Shown piece after piece: positions 41,101 through 54,287 of a DNA stretch of 64,000 nt. Each line of letters starts with the position of its first letter. The stretch's first letter is position 1. Origin of the DNA: Aristolochia californica (taxonomy: Eukaryota; Streptophyta; Magnoliopsida; Piperales; Aristolochiaceae); contig JARWKL010000015.1 in assembly GCA_029961685.1 (NCBI GenBank), positions 17,420,801-17,484,800 on the forward strand, in the 5' to 3' direction. A program made the translations under genes and the position numbers. Below the pieces are notes generated by a model. It was not told the origin of the DNA, did not search any database, and saw only the letters and a program-made list of their open reading frames with translations.

Positions 41101-44100
41101 TTCTAATTGATCCTTAGATGTTTTAAATGTGGATATGCATGCCTGAAACATGTTGAAGATGCAAATGACCTAATGATCCAAAAATTTCAAGGAGGAGAAA
41201 AAAATAAACTCTCAAGTTAACGTGCGGTGGAATATTTTTACCAGAGCCAAACATATCACTTTTTGCCTATTTTACAAAAAGCGGACCTAACAATCATAGA
41301 TCATCGTAAATGTTTTTATCGATTAATGATGTGTAAGGACAATAATTTTTTTTAGAAATGACTTATGGTTTGGGAGTCAACACTCAATTAAAAATGTCTC
41401 ACCCCCCTTTTCCAATGATTGCAAAACCTAATATAGAAAAAACTTAAAGAGTTTACAATCCATAAAAATCACAGATACTTTTTGGAATTATCGTTCTCAA
41501 CATTTGTGCATTTCCATTTTGGATGTTCAATTTTTTTTCAAATCCAAACTTTAGTTTTCACTCTCCCATTTTTCTTGTAAACAAAAAGATAAGGAAAAAA
41601 GATCACAACAAACTGAAACTTTTAGAGTTTATGTATGCAAAAAATTGAAAACTATAATAAATGTAAGTAACGAAAATTATTTCACGCAATAAAAAGGAAC
41701 ACCAAAGTTTTGTTATTCAATTTTGGGAAATTCAACTAGTACAACCCCTAATAGCTTGGTGGAATTTTATAAGAAAGAGATTTCTAATTGATCCCAACAT
41801 GTTTTAAATGTGGATATGCATGCCTGAAACATGTTGATGATTCAAATGACCTAATGATGCGAAAATTTCTAGCACAAAAAAAAAATTAAATTCTCAAGTT
41901 AATGTGTGGTAGGATATTTACCAGAGCCAAACAACCCACTTTTTGCTTATCTTACAAAAAGCGACCTAACAATCATAGATCCTTGTAAATGTTTTGATCA
42001 ATTAATGATGTGTAACGGCTATAATTTTTGTTAGAAATGACTTATGGTTAGGGAGTCAACACTCAGTTAAAAATGCCTCGCCCCCCCTTTTCCGATGACT
42101 GCAAAACCTAATATATATAAAAAAAAGAGTTTACAATACTTAAAAATTACAGATACTTTTTGTAATTATCTTTGTCAGCATTTGTGAATTTCCATATTCG
42201 ATGTTCAATTTTTTTTCAAATCCAAACTTGTGTTTTCACTCTCACATTTTTCTCGTAAACAAAAAGATAAGGCAAATAGATCACAACAAAATGAAAATTT
42301 TAGAGTTTATGTTTGCAAAAAATTGAAAAACTATAATAAATGTAAGTAAAGAAAATTATTTCACGCACTAAAAATGAACACTAGTACAACCCCTAATAGA
42401 TTGGTGGAATTTTATAAGAAAGAGATTTCTAATTGATCCTAACATGTTTTAAATGTGGACATGCATGCCTCAAACATGTTGAAAATGCAAATGACCTAAT
42501 GATCCGAAAATTTCAAGGACAAGAAAAAACTAAATTCTCAAGTTAAAGTGCGGTGGGATATTTACCAGAGCCAAAAAAACCAACTTTTTGCCTATCTTAC
42601 AAAAAGCGGACCTAAAATTCATAGATCATCGTAAATATTTTGATCAATTAATAATGTGTTACGACTATAATTTTTGTTAGAATTGACTTATGGTTGGGGA
42701 GTCAATAGTCAGTTAAAAATGCCTCGCCACCCTTTTTCTTATGATTGCAAACCCTAATATATAAAAACTAAAAGAGTTTATAATCCTTCAAAATCACCGA
42801 AACTTTTTGGAATTAGCTATCTCAGCATTTGAGCATTTCCATTTTGGATGTGCAATTTTTTTTCTAATCTAAACTTGCGTTTTCACTCTCCCATTTTACC
42901 CGTAAACATAAGATAAGGCAAATAGATCACAACAAATTCAAAATTTTGGAGTTTATGTATGCAAAAAATCTAAAACTATAATAAATGTAAGTGAAGAAAA
43001 TTATTTCACGCACTATAAATGAACACCAAAGTTTTGTTATCCATGTTTGGGAAATTCCACTGGTACAACCCCTAATAGCTTGGAGGAATTTTATAAGAAA
43101 AAGATTTCTAATTGATCCAAACATTTTTAAATGTGGATATGCACGCCTAAAACATGTTGAAGATGCAAATGACCTACTGATCCAAGAATTTCAAGGAGTA
43201 GAAAAAATTAAATTCTCAAGTTAATCTCTGGTGGGATTACCAGAGCCAAACAACCCACTTTTTGCCTATTTTACAAAAAGTGGACCTAACAATTATAGAT
43301 CATCATAAATGTTTTGATCGATTAATGATCTGTAACGACTATTAAATTTATTTTTGAAATGACTTATGGGTTGGGAGTCAATACTCAATTAAAAATGCCT
43401 CGCCCCCCATTTTTTGATGATTTCAAAACCTAATATATAAAAAACTAAAAGAGTTTACAATCCTTAAAAATCACAGATACTTTTTGGAATTAACTCCATT
43501 TGTGCATTTCCACTTTGGATGTTAATTTTTTTTTTCAAATCCAAACTTGAGTTTTCACTCTCCCATTTTTCTTGTAAACAAAATGATAAGTCAAAAAGAT
43601 CACAACAAAATGAAAATTTTAGTGTTTATGCAAAAATTGAAAACTAAAATAAAATTATTTCACGCACTAAAAATGAACACCAAAGTTTTGTTATCCATGT
43701 TTGGGAAATTCCACTAGTAAAACCCCTAATAGCTTGGTGGAATTTTATAAGAAAGAGATTTCTAATTGATCCTAATATGTTTTAAATGTTGATATTCATG
43801 CCTGAAACATGTTGAAGATGCAAATGACATAATGATCCAAAAATTTCAAGGAGAAGAAAAAATTAAATTCTCATTAATGTGCGGTGGGATATTTACTAGA
43901 GACAAACAACTCGCTTTTTGCCTATTTCACTAATAGCGGACCTAACAATCATAGATCATCGTTAATGTTTTGATCGATTAATGATGTGTAAATTCTATAA
44001 TTGGTGTTAGAAATGACTTATGGTTTGGGATTCAACACTTAGTTAAAAAGGCAAGGCCCCCTCTTTTCCGTTAATTGCAAAACCGAAAATATAAAAAACC

Positions 44101-47100
44101 AAAAGAGTTTACAATCCTTAAAAATTACAAATACTTTTTGGAATTATCTCTCTTAGCATTTGTGCCTTTCCTTTTTGGATGTTAAATTTTTTTTCAAATC
44201 CAAACTTGGATTTTCACTCTCCCATTTTTCTCATAAAGAAAAAGGTAAGGCAAATAGATCACAAGAAAATTAAAATTTTAGGGTTAAAGTAACCAAAAAA
44301 TGTAAATCTATAACAAATATAAGTGAAGAAAATTATTTCATGCACTACAAATGAACACAAAAATTTTGTTATCCATGTTTGGGAAATTCCTCTAATACAA
44401 CCCCTAATAGCTTGGTGGAATTTTTTAAGAAAGAGATTTCTAATTGATCCAAACATGTTTTCAATGTGGATATGTATGCCAGAAACGTGTTGAAAATGCA
44501 ATGACCTAATGATCTGAAACTTTCAAAGAGTAGAAAAAAATAAATTCTCAGGTTAATGTGCGGTAGGATATTTACCAGAGCCAAACAACCCACTTTTTCC
44601 CTATTTGAAAAAAAACGGACCTAACAATCATAGATGATCGTAAATGTTTTGATTGATTAATAATGTGTAATGACTATTTTTTTTGTTAGAAATGACATAT
44701 GGTTTGGGAGTCTACACTCAATTAAAAATACCTCTTCCCCCCTTTTTCGATGATTGCAAAACCTAATATATAAAAAATAAAAAGGGTTTAAGATCCATAA
44801 AAATCATAGACACTTTTTGGAATTATCTCTCTCAGCATTTGTGCATTTCCATTTTGAATGTTCAATTTTTTTTCAAATCCAAAGTTGAGTATTCACTCTC
44901 CCATTTTTCTCGTAAACAAAAAGATAAGGCAAATAGATCACAACAAAATAAAAATTTTAGAGTTTATGTATGCAAAAAATTGAAAACTATAATAAATGCA
45001 ACTAAAGAAAATTATTTCTCGCACTAAAAATGAACACATAAATTTTGTTATCCATATTTGGGAAATTCCACTAATAAAACCCCTAATAACTTGGTGGAAT
45101 TTTATAAGAAAGAGATTTCTAATTGATCCCGACATGTTTTAAATGTGGATATGCATGCTTGGAACATGTTGAAGATGCAAATGACCAAATGATCCAAAAT
45201 TTTCAAGGAATGGAAAAAATCTAATTCTCAAGTTAATGTGCAGCGGGATATTTACCAAAGCCAAACAACCCACTTTTTGCCGAATTTACAAAAAGCGTAC
45301 CTAACAATCATAGATCATCGTAAATGTTTTGATCGATTAATGATGTATAATGGCTATAATTTTTGTTAGAAATGACTTATGGTTTGGCAGTCAACACTCA
45401 ATTAAAAATGCCTCTTCCCCCTTTTTTCGATGATTGCAAAAGCTAATATAAAAAAAACAAAATGAGTTTACAATCCATAAAAATCACAGATACTTTTCGG
45501 AATTATCTCTCTCAGCATTTGTGCATTTCAATTTTGGATGTTAAATTTTTTTCAAATCCAAACTTGAGTTTTCACTCTTCCTTTTTTCTCGTAAAAAAAA
45601 AGATGAGGCAAATAGATCACAACAAAATGAAAATTTTAGAGTTTATGTATGCAAAAAAATTAAAACTATAATAAATGAAATAGAAGAAAATTATTTCACG
45701 CACTAAAAATGAACACGAAAGTTTTGTTACAATGTTTGGGAAATTCCACTTGTAAAACCCCTAGTAGCTTGGTGGAATTTTATAAGAAAGAGATTTCTAA
45801 TTGATCCTAACATGTTTTAAATGGGGATATGCATGCCTGGAACATGTTGAAGATGCAAATGACCTAATGATCCAAAAATTTCAAGGAGTAGAAAAAATTA
45901 AATTCTCAAGTTAACGTGCGGTGGGATATTTACCAGAGCCAAACAACTTACTTTTTTCCTGTTTTACAAAAAGCGGGCCTAACAATCATAGATCATCATA
46001 AATTATTTGATCGATTCATGATGTGTAAAAGGTATATTTTTTGTTAGAAGTGACTTATGGTTTGGGAGTCAACACAGTTAAAAATGCCTCCCCCCATTTT
46101 CGATGATTGCAAAACCTAATATATAAAAAACTAAAAGAGTTTACATTCCTTAAAAATCACATATACTTGTTGGAATTATTTCTCGTAGCCTTTGTGCATT
46201 TCCATTTTGCATGTTCAATTTTTTTTTAAAATCTAAACTTGAGCTTTCACTCTCCCATTTTTCTCGTAAACAAAAAGATAATGTAAATAGATCACAACAA
46301 AATGAAAGTTTTAGAGATTATGTATGCAAAAAAATGAGAACTATAATAAATGCAAGTGAAGAAAATTTTTGACGCACTAAAAATGAACACCAATGTTTGG
46401 TTATCCATGTTTGGGAAATTCCACTAGTACAACCCCTAATAGCTTGGTTGAATTTTATAAGAAATAGATTTTTAAATGATCCTAATATGTTTTAAATGAG
46501 GATATGCATGCCTGAAACATGTATAAGATGCAAATGACTTAATGATCCAAAAATTTTGAGTAGAAAAAACTTAATTCTCAAGTAAACGTGCGGTGGGATA
46601 TTTACCTGAGCCAAACATCCCACTTTTTTGCGTAATTTACAAAAACCGGACCTAACAGTCAAAGATCATCGTAAATGTCTTGATCGATTAATGATGTGTA
46701 ACGGCTATAATTTTTGTTAGAAATGACTAATGGTTTGGGTGTCAACACTCAGTTAAAAAGGCCTCTTCCCCCCCTTTTCAGGTGATTGCAAAACCTAATA
46801 TATAAAAAAATGAAAGATATTAAATCCTTATAAATCAAAGATACTTTTCGGTATTTTCTCTCTCAGCATTGGTGCATTTCCATATTGGATATTCAATTTT
46901 TTTCCAACCCAAAATAGAGTTTTCACGCTCCCATTTATCTTGTCAACAAAATGAAAAGGCAAATTGATCACAACAAAATGAAAATTTTAGAGTTTTTGTA
47001 TACAAAAAGCTGAAAACTATAATAAATATAAGTGAAGAAAATTATTTCACCCACTAAAAATGAACACCAAAGATTTGTTATCCATGTTTGGGAAATTCCA

Positions 47101-48781
47101 CTAGTACAACCCCTAATAGCTTGGAGGAATTTTATTAGAAATAGATTTCTTATTGATCCTAACTTGTTTTAAATGTGAATATGCATGCCTGAAACATGTT
47201 GCAGATGTAAATGACCAAATGATCCAAAATTTTCAAGGAGTAGAAAAAATTAAATTGTCAAGTTAACGTGTGGTGGGATATTTACCAGAGCCAAACAACC
47301 CACTTTTTGCCAATTTTACAAAAAGCGGACCATACAATCATAGATCATCGTAAATGTCTTGATTGATTAATGATGTGTAACGGCTATAATTTTTGCTTGA
47401 AATGACTTAAGCTTCTGAAATCAACACTCCGTTAAAAAGGTCTCGCCTCCCCTTGTCCGATGATTGCAAAACGTAATATTTAAAAAAAAAAGATTTAAAA
47501 TCCTTAAAAATCATTGATACTTTTGAATTATCTCTCTCAGCATTTGTGCATTTCCATATTGGATATTCAAATTTTTTTAATATCCAAACTTGAGTTTTCA
47601 CCATCCCATTTTTCTTGTAAACAAAACGATAAGGCAAATAGATCACAACAAAATTAAAATTTTAGAGTTTTTGTATGCAAAAAATTGACAACAATAATAA
47701 ATGTAACTGAAGAAAATTATTTTACGCACTAAAAATGAACATCAAAATATTTGTTATCCATGTTTGGGAAATTCCACTAGTACAACCCCTAATAGCTTGG
47801 TGGAATTTTATAAGAAAGTGATTTCTAATTGATCCTAACATGTTTTAAATGTGGAAATGCATGCCTGAAACATGTTGAACAAGCAATTGACCTAGTGATC
47901 CAAAAATATTTTGGAGTAGAAAAAATTAAATTCTCAAGTTAACGTGCGGTGGGATATTTACAAGAGCCAAACAATGCACTTTTTGCCTATTTTAAAAAAA
48001 ATGGACCTAACAATCATAGATCATCAGAAATGTTTTGATCGATTAATGAGGTGTAACGGCTATAATTATTTTTAGAAATGACTTATGTTTTGGGAGTCAA
48101 CACTCAGTTAAAAATGCATCGCCCCTCCTTTTCCGATGATTGCAAAAACTAATATATAAAAAACTAAAAGAGTTTACAAACGTTAAAACTCACAGATATT
48201 GTTTGCAATTATCTCTCTCAGCAATTGTGCATTTCCATTTTGGAAGTTCAAATTTTTTTAAAATCCAAACTTGAGTTTTTACTCTCTCATTTTTCTTGTA
48301 AACAAATAGATAAGGCAAATAGATCTCATCAAAATGAAAATTGCAGAGTTTATGTATACAAAAAATTGAAAACTATAACAAATTTAAGTGAAGAAAATTA
48401 TTTCAGGCACTAAAAATGCAGACCAAAGTTTTGTTAACCTTGTTTGGGAAATACCACTAGTACAACCCCTAATAGCTTGGTGGAATTTTATAATAAAGAG
48501 ATTTCTAATTGATCCTAACTTGTTTTAAATGTGGATATGCATGCTTGATACATGTTGAAGATGCGAATGACCTAATGATCCTAAAATTCTGAGTAGAAAA
48601 AATTAAATTGTCAAGTTAACGTGCGGTGGGATATTTACCGGAGCCAAACAACCCTCTTTTTGCCTATTTTACAAAAAGTGGACCTAACAATCATAGATCA
48701 TCAAAAAATTTTGTGTAACGGCTATAATTTTTGTTAGAAATAACTTATTTTTTGGGAGTCAACACTTAGTTAAAAATGCCT

Positions 48782-48798
48782 CCCCCCCCCCCCCCCCC
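48782..48798. repeat. Poly-C tract, 17 C
   Basis: The only long C run in the left part of block C. Confidence 0.92.
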
Positions 48799-50447
48799 TT
48801 TCCGATGATTACAAAACCTACTATATGAAAAACTAAAAGAGTTTACAATCCTTAAAAATCACACATACTTTTTTGAATTATCTCTCTCACAATTTGTTCA
48901 TTTCCATTTTGGTTGTTCAATTTTTTTTTCAAATCCAAACTTGAGTTTTCTCTCTCCCATTTTTCTCGTAAACAAAAAGATAAGGCAAACAGATCAGACA
49001 AAATGAAAATTTGAGAGTTTATGTATGCAAAAAATTGAAAACTATAACAAATGTAAGTGAAAAAAAGTATTTCACGCACTAAAAATGAACACCAAAGTTT
49101 TGTTATCCATGTTTGGGAAATTCCACAAGTACAACCCCTAATAGCTTGGTGGAATTTAATAAGAAAGAGATTTCGAATTGATCCTAACATGTTTTAAATG
49201 TGGATATGCATGCCTGAAACATGTTGATGATGCAAATGACCAAATGAACCAAAAATTTTCAACGAGTAAAAAAAATTATATTCTCAAGTTAATGTATGGT
49301 GGGATATTTACCAGAGCCAAACAACCCACTTTTTGCCTATTTTACAAAAAGCGGACCTAACAATCCTAGATTATCGTAATTGTTTTATCGATTAATGATG
49401 TGTAATAGCTATAATTTTTTAAAGAAATTACTTATGGTTTGGGAGTCAACACTCAGTTAAAAATGCCTCACCCCCCCTTTTCCGATGATTGCAAAACCAA
49501 ATATATAAAAAACAAAAAGAGTTTACAATCCTGAAAAATCACATATACTTTTTAGAATTATCTCTCTCAGCATTTTAGCATTTCTATTTTGGATGTTCAA
49601 TTTTTTTTCAAATCCTAACGTGAGTTTTCACTCTCCCATTTTTCTGCTAAACAAAAAGATAAAGCAAATATATGACAACAAAATGAAAATTTTGAGTTTA
49701 TGTACACAAAAAATTGAAAACGATAACAAATTTAAGTGAAAAAAAATATTTCACGCACTAAAAAAGAACACCAAAGTTTTGTTATCCATGTTTGGGAAAT
49801 TCCACTAGTACAACCCCTAAAAGCTTGGTGGAATTTTATAAGAAAGTGATTTTTAATTGATCCTAACATGTTTTAAAAGTGGATATGCATGCCTGAAACA
49901 TGTTGAAGATGCAAATGACCAAATGATCCAAAAAATTCAAGGAGTAGAAACTATTAAATTCTGAAGTTAATGTGCGGTTGGATATTTACCAGAGCCAAAC
50001 ATTGCACATTTTACCTATTTTACAAAAAGCGGACCTAACAATCCTAGATCGTCATAAATGTTTTGATCGATTAATGATTTGTAACGGCTATAATATTTGT
50101 TAGAAATGACTTATGGTTAGGGAGTCAACACTCAGTTAAAAAAGCCTCGCCCTACCCACCCCCCCCCTCCTTTTTTGATGATTGAAAAACCTAATATATA
50201 AAAAACTAAAAGATTTTAAAAATCTTAAAAATAACATATAATTTTTGTAATTATCTCTCTTAGCATTTGTGCATTTCTATTTGGGATGTTCAATTTTTTT
50301 TCAAATAAAAAATTGAGTTTTCACACTCTATTTTTTCTCGTACAACAAAAAGATAATTCAAATAGATCACAACATAATGAAAATTTTAGAGTTTATGTAT
50401 GAAAAAAATTGAAAACTACAATTAATGTTTGTGAAGAAAATTATTTC

Positions 50448-50452
50448 ACGCA
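50448..50452. repeat. Left target site duplication acgca of the solo LTR
   Basis: acgca belongs to the satellite string 'tatttcacgcactaaaa' and is repeated at 51852-51856 directly after the inserted element. Confidence 0.92.
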
Positions 50453-50799
50453 TGATAGATGCCATATTCTGACATGAGAACTAGGTTAATTATAATAGAA
50501 TAACCTTTATAATTGTGTTATGGGTGGTTATTTATCGGTTTTCAAATGAAATGAGCATTTATTGAATTTGGCATTAATCACTGTCGATATTGCATATTTC
50601 TCTCTCCTGAATTATATTTCATTATTTTTTAGTTTTATTTCTTCTTGAAATGCTTTTTATAGATTCAATTATGGAATTTCAGGAGAATTTGGGTGGAGAA
50701 GAAGATATTTACCAAAATACCCTTAGTGAAATGGAGGTAATTTCTAGGGCAAATCTTTTTAAAATAAGAAAAATCATATTTAAAGCAAGAGGGGAGCGT

Positions 50800-51345
50800 C
50801 GAACGGGGGGAGCGTGAAAAGAAAATAGAAACAGAGGAGCACCGTCGACCAAAACAGGGGAAGACCCGAGAGGAGTTTCCCACCGTCGTTCACCAGGCCA
50901 CTGCTTTTCGCCGTGCCACCGTCGTCCACCGCCGTCCACCGCCGTCCAGCAACCGAGAACAAACCCGAGGAGAGCTCGAGAGAGTCTCCGTCGAGGTGAG
51001 TTCGACAGTCGTCGCTCGCCAGGCCGAGAAGTGATCCGAGAGGGCTTCTCCGGTGCCAATCCCGCTTTCCGACCATCCTCCAGCGTCTATCACATAGTTC
51101 CGACCAGTCCCGGAGCCATTCCGACTCTAACCGAGACTCGAGAGAGCCGGTTAGAGAACATCAGCTCTGTTTCGCTCTTCGCCAGACGTTCCCTCCGTCC
51201 GTCGGCTTCCAACGTTCGTCACCGGCGACGTCTCTACCTCCGGCCACTCACTCTGAACAACCCGAAACCATTGATTTCGGGATATTGCAGCACCCGTGAG
51301 AACGAGTTGCTGCCTGAGCAAGAGGAGGAAGAAGGGGAGTAATTC
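50800..51345. other. GC-rich core of the LTR with short open frames
   Basis: This part is much richer in G and C than the rest of the window. It contains a 10-bp periodic stretch (ccaccgtcgt, ccaccgccgt, ccaccgccgt) at about 50916-50949. CTCGAGAGAG occurs twice here, at 50975-50984 and 51137-51146, and a third time outside the core at 51590-51599. Open frames of 98-116 codons at 50709-51059 and 50780-51076 on minus, and 103 codons at 51031-51342 on plus, overlap one another. They show no domain I recognise and are best read as chance frames in GC-rich DNA. The region could be promoter or untranslated leader of the former element. Confidence 0.55.
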
Positions 51346-51506
51346 GTCATTATTGAATTTAATTTTTATATAGTTTGAACTTAGGTTTTGAATGTTAATT
51401 GAATCTGATTTGATAATTAATGTTTATTGAATATTTGTTTTTTGGATATTTGATTAAATTAGCTAATTAGGTTAGGATTATAATTGAGGTTGGACTTTGG
51501 TATTTT

Positions 51507-51608
51507 AATCCGATTTCTATCTTTAACTCTATGCACCCGAGAGGGGATAGACGCAAGGATTGAGAAATCGGATTCGTGGTTACGTGGCGCTCGAGAGAGG
51601 CACGAATC
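51507..51608. other. Two consecutive inverted repeats in the LTR
   Basis: aatccgatttct (51507-51518) pairs perfectly with agaaatcggatt (51563-51574), a 12-bp stem. Inside its loop, ctat...ccc can pair with ggg...atag (about 51528-51550). Overlapping the right arm, gattcgtg (51571-51578) pairs with cacgaatc (51601-51608). The two stems share bases 51571-51574, so they are alternatives or would branch-migrate. In RNA these would be strong local structures. A role in termination, polyadenylation or packaging is speculation. Confidence 0.7.
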
Positions 51609-51851
51609 ACCGTAAAATCCAGAGTTGACGTTTCCTATTATGCAAGTAGTTAACCAGATGATTGCTTGATAATTTAGGATATAATTAGTGTTTAGTTCAT
51701 ATTAATTCATCATATTTGGTTAGGCTAGTTGACTGAAGAATACACAAAATTCAGTCCTCCCTGTGGATATGACCCTCGCTTCCCGCTAAATTACATGAAC
51801 GATTTGTATGCTTGCGAGGTATTAAAGCCGATGTAACTAAACTCTACATCA

Positions 51852-51856
51852 ACGCA
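51852..51856. repeat. Right target site duplication acgca of the solo LTR
   Basis: Direct copy of 50448-50452. The satellite resumes at the same monomer phase with ctaaaaattaacacc. Confidence 0.92.
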
Positions 51857-52254
51857 CTAAAAATTAACACCAAAGTTTTATTATCCATGTTTTGGAAATT
51901 CAACTAGTACAACCCCTAATAGCTTGGTGGAATTTTATAAGAAAGAGATTTCTAATTGATCCTAACATGTTTTAAATGTGGATATGCATGCCTAAAACAT
52001 GTTGAAGATGCAAATGACAATGTGATCCAAAAATTTCAAGGAGTAGAAAAAATAAAATTCTCAAGTTAATGTGTTGTGAGATATTTACGAGAGCCAAACA
52101 ACCCATATTTTGCATATTTTACAAAAAGCAAACCTAACAATCCTAGATCATCATAAATGTTTTGATCGATTAATGATGTGTAATGACTATAATTGTTTTT
52201 AGAAAATGACTTATGGTTTGGGAGTCAACACTCAGTTAAAAATGACTTCCCTCC

Positions 52255-52255
<1 letters not shown>

Positions 52256-52284
<29 letters not shown>
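52256..52284. repeat. Poly-C tract, 29 C
   Basis: Longest C run in block C, in the first full monomer after the solo LTR. Confidence 0.95.
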
Positions 52285-52287
<3 letters not shown>

Positions 52288-54266
52288 CCGTCTTTTCGAT
52301 GATTGCAAAACCAAATATATAAAATACAAAAAGAGTTTACAATCCAAAAAAATCATAGATACTTTTAGGAAATATCTCTCTCAATATTTGAGCATTTCCA
52401 TTATGGATGTTGATTTTTTTTCAAATCCAAACTTGAGTTTTCACACTCCCATTTTTCTCGTAAACAAAAAGATAAGGAAAATAAATCACTAAAAAAGGAA
52501 AATTTTAGAGTTTATGTATGCAAAAAATTGAAAACTATAGTAAATGTAAGTGAAGAAAATTATTTCACGAATAAAAATGAACACCAAAGTTTTTTTATCC
52601 ATGTTTGGGAAATTCCACTAGTACAACCCCTAAAAACTTGGTGAAATTTTATAAGAAAGAGATTTCTAATTGATCCTAACATGTTTTAAATGTGGATATG
52701 CATGCCTGAAACATATTGAAGATGTAAATGACCAAATGATCTGAAAATTTCCAGTAGAAAAAATTAAATTCTAAAGTTAATGTGCGGTGGGATATTTACC
52801 AGAGCCAAACAACCCACTTTTTGCCTATTTTACAAAAAGCGGACCAAACAATCCTAGATCATCGTAAATATTTTGATCGATTAATGATGTGCAACGACTA
52901 TAATTTTTGTAAGAAATTACTTATGGTTTGGGACTCAACACTTAGTTAAAAAAGCCTCGCCCCCCTTTTTCGATGATTGAAAAACCTTATATATAAAAAA
53001 CTAAAAATTTATCAATCCTTAAAAATCACATATAATTTTTGCAATTATCTCTCTCAGAATTTGTGCATTTCTATTTTGGATGTTCAAATTTTTTTCAAAT
53101 CCAAAATTGAATTTTGAACCTCCTATTTTTATCGTAAAACAAAAAGATAAGGCAAATTGATTACAACAAAATGAAAATTTTAGAGTTTATGTATGCAAAA
53201 AATTGAAAACTACAATTAATCTATATGAAGAAAATTATTTCTCGCACTAAAAATGAACACCAAAGTTTTGTTTTCCATGTTTGGGAAATTCCATTAGTAG
53301 AACCCCTAATAGCTTGGTGGAATTTTATACGAAAAAGATTTCTAATTGATCCTAACATGTTTTAAATGTGGCTATGCATGTCTAAAACATGTTGAAGATG
53401 CAAATGACCTTATTATCCAAAAGTTTAAAGCTGTAGAAAAAATTAATCTATCTAGTTAATGTGCCAAACAACCCACTTTTTCCCAATTTTACAAAAAGTG
53501 GACCCAACTACCATAAATCTTCGTAATGTTTTTGATCGAATAATGATGTGTAACGGCTATAATTTTGGTTAGACACCCCCCCTCCTTCCCCCTTTTCTGA
53601 TGATTGAAAAACCTAATATATAAAAAACTAAAAGAGTTTAAAATCATTAAAAATCACACATACTTTTTGGAATTATCTCTCTCGGCATTTGTGCTTTTCC
53701 ATTTTGGAAGTTCCATTTCGTTTCAAATCCAAACTTGAGTTTTCCCTCCCCCATTTTTCTCGTAAACAAAAAAATAAGGTAAATAGATCACAACGAAAAG
53801 AAAATATAGGAGTTTATATATGAAAAAAATTGAAAACTATAACAAATGTAAGTGAAGAAAATTATTTCACGCACAAAAAATGAACACCAAAGTTTTGTTA
53901 TCCATGTTTGGGAAATTCCACTAGTACAACCCCTAAAAGCTTGCTGAAATTTTATAAGAAATAGATTTCTAATTGATCCTAACATGTTTGAATTGTAGAT
54001 ATGCATGCCTAAAACATGTTGAAGATGCAAATGACCAAATGATCCAAAAATTTCAAGGAGTTGAAAAAATAAAAATCTCAAGTTAATGTGCGGTGGGATA
54101 TTTACCAGAGCCAAACAAACCATTTTTTACCTCTTTTACAAAAAGCATACCTAACAATCCTAGATCATCGTAAATGTTTTGATCGGTTAATGATGTGCAC
54201 GGCTATAATTTTGGTTAGAAATGACTTATGGTATGGGAGTCAATATTTAGTTAAAAATCCCGCCCA

Positions 54267-54287
54267 CCCCCCCCCCCCCCCCCCCCC
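54267..54287. repeat. Poly-C tract, 21 C
   Basis: Uninterrupted run between 'tcccgccca' and 'tttttcgatg'. Confidence 0.95.

Larger units (their letters stand above)
38085..50452 (+). repeat. Satellite block C, left part
   Basis: Eighteen anchors lie near 38741, 39407, 40060, 40733, 41414, 42094, 42740, 43416, 44070, 44749, 45429, 46102, 46782, 47459, 48135, 48804, 49484 and 50177, spaced 646-693 bp. Monomers share the 3-bp deletion giving 'aaatgtggatatgcatgcc', the 'gcctgaaac' form and six A in 'gcaaaaaattg'. The pre-anchor tract is typically a short C run followed by T, as in 'cccccctttttcg', rather than a long C run. A deletion near 42374 joins 'aaaatgaacac' to 'tagtacaacccc'. The minus-strand open frames at 42927-43124, 44938-45135 and 48852-49190 are the same recurring monomer segment. 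Confidence 0.93.
50453..51851 (+). mobile_element. Solo LTR of an LTR retrotransposon (1399 bp)
   Basis: The satellite is interrupted by 1399 bp of unrelated sequence that begins TGATAGATGCC and ends CTCTACATCA. It is flanked by the 5-bp direct repeat acgca. TG...CA ends with a 5-bp target duplication are the hallmark of LTR retrotransposon integration. No gag-pol coding sequence, primer-binding site or second LTR is present, so this is a solo LTR left by recombination between two LTRs. A GC-rich centre (about 50800-51345) sits between AT-rich flanks. TATA-like sequence ttttatatag lies at 51364-51373. Strand is a guess, based on the 'ccctgtggatatgaccc' stretch near the right end, which resembles the 3' end of some plant LTRs from memory. 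The superfamily is not resolved; Ty3/gypsy is my weak preference. Confidence 0.88.

Noticed and set aside
50499..50532. aataacc/ggttatt inverted repeat near the left end of the LTR.
   Set aside because: It is only 7 bp in AT-rich sequence and is expected by chance.
51031..51342. A 103-codon plus-strand frame in the LTR, with overlapping minus-strand frames of 98-116 codons at 50709-51076.
   Set aside because: They lie in GC-rich LTR sequence where stop codons are rare by composition, overlap each other on both strands, and match no family I recognise.
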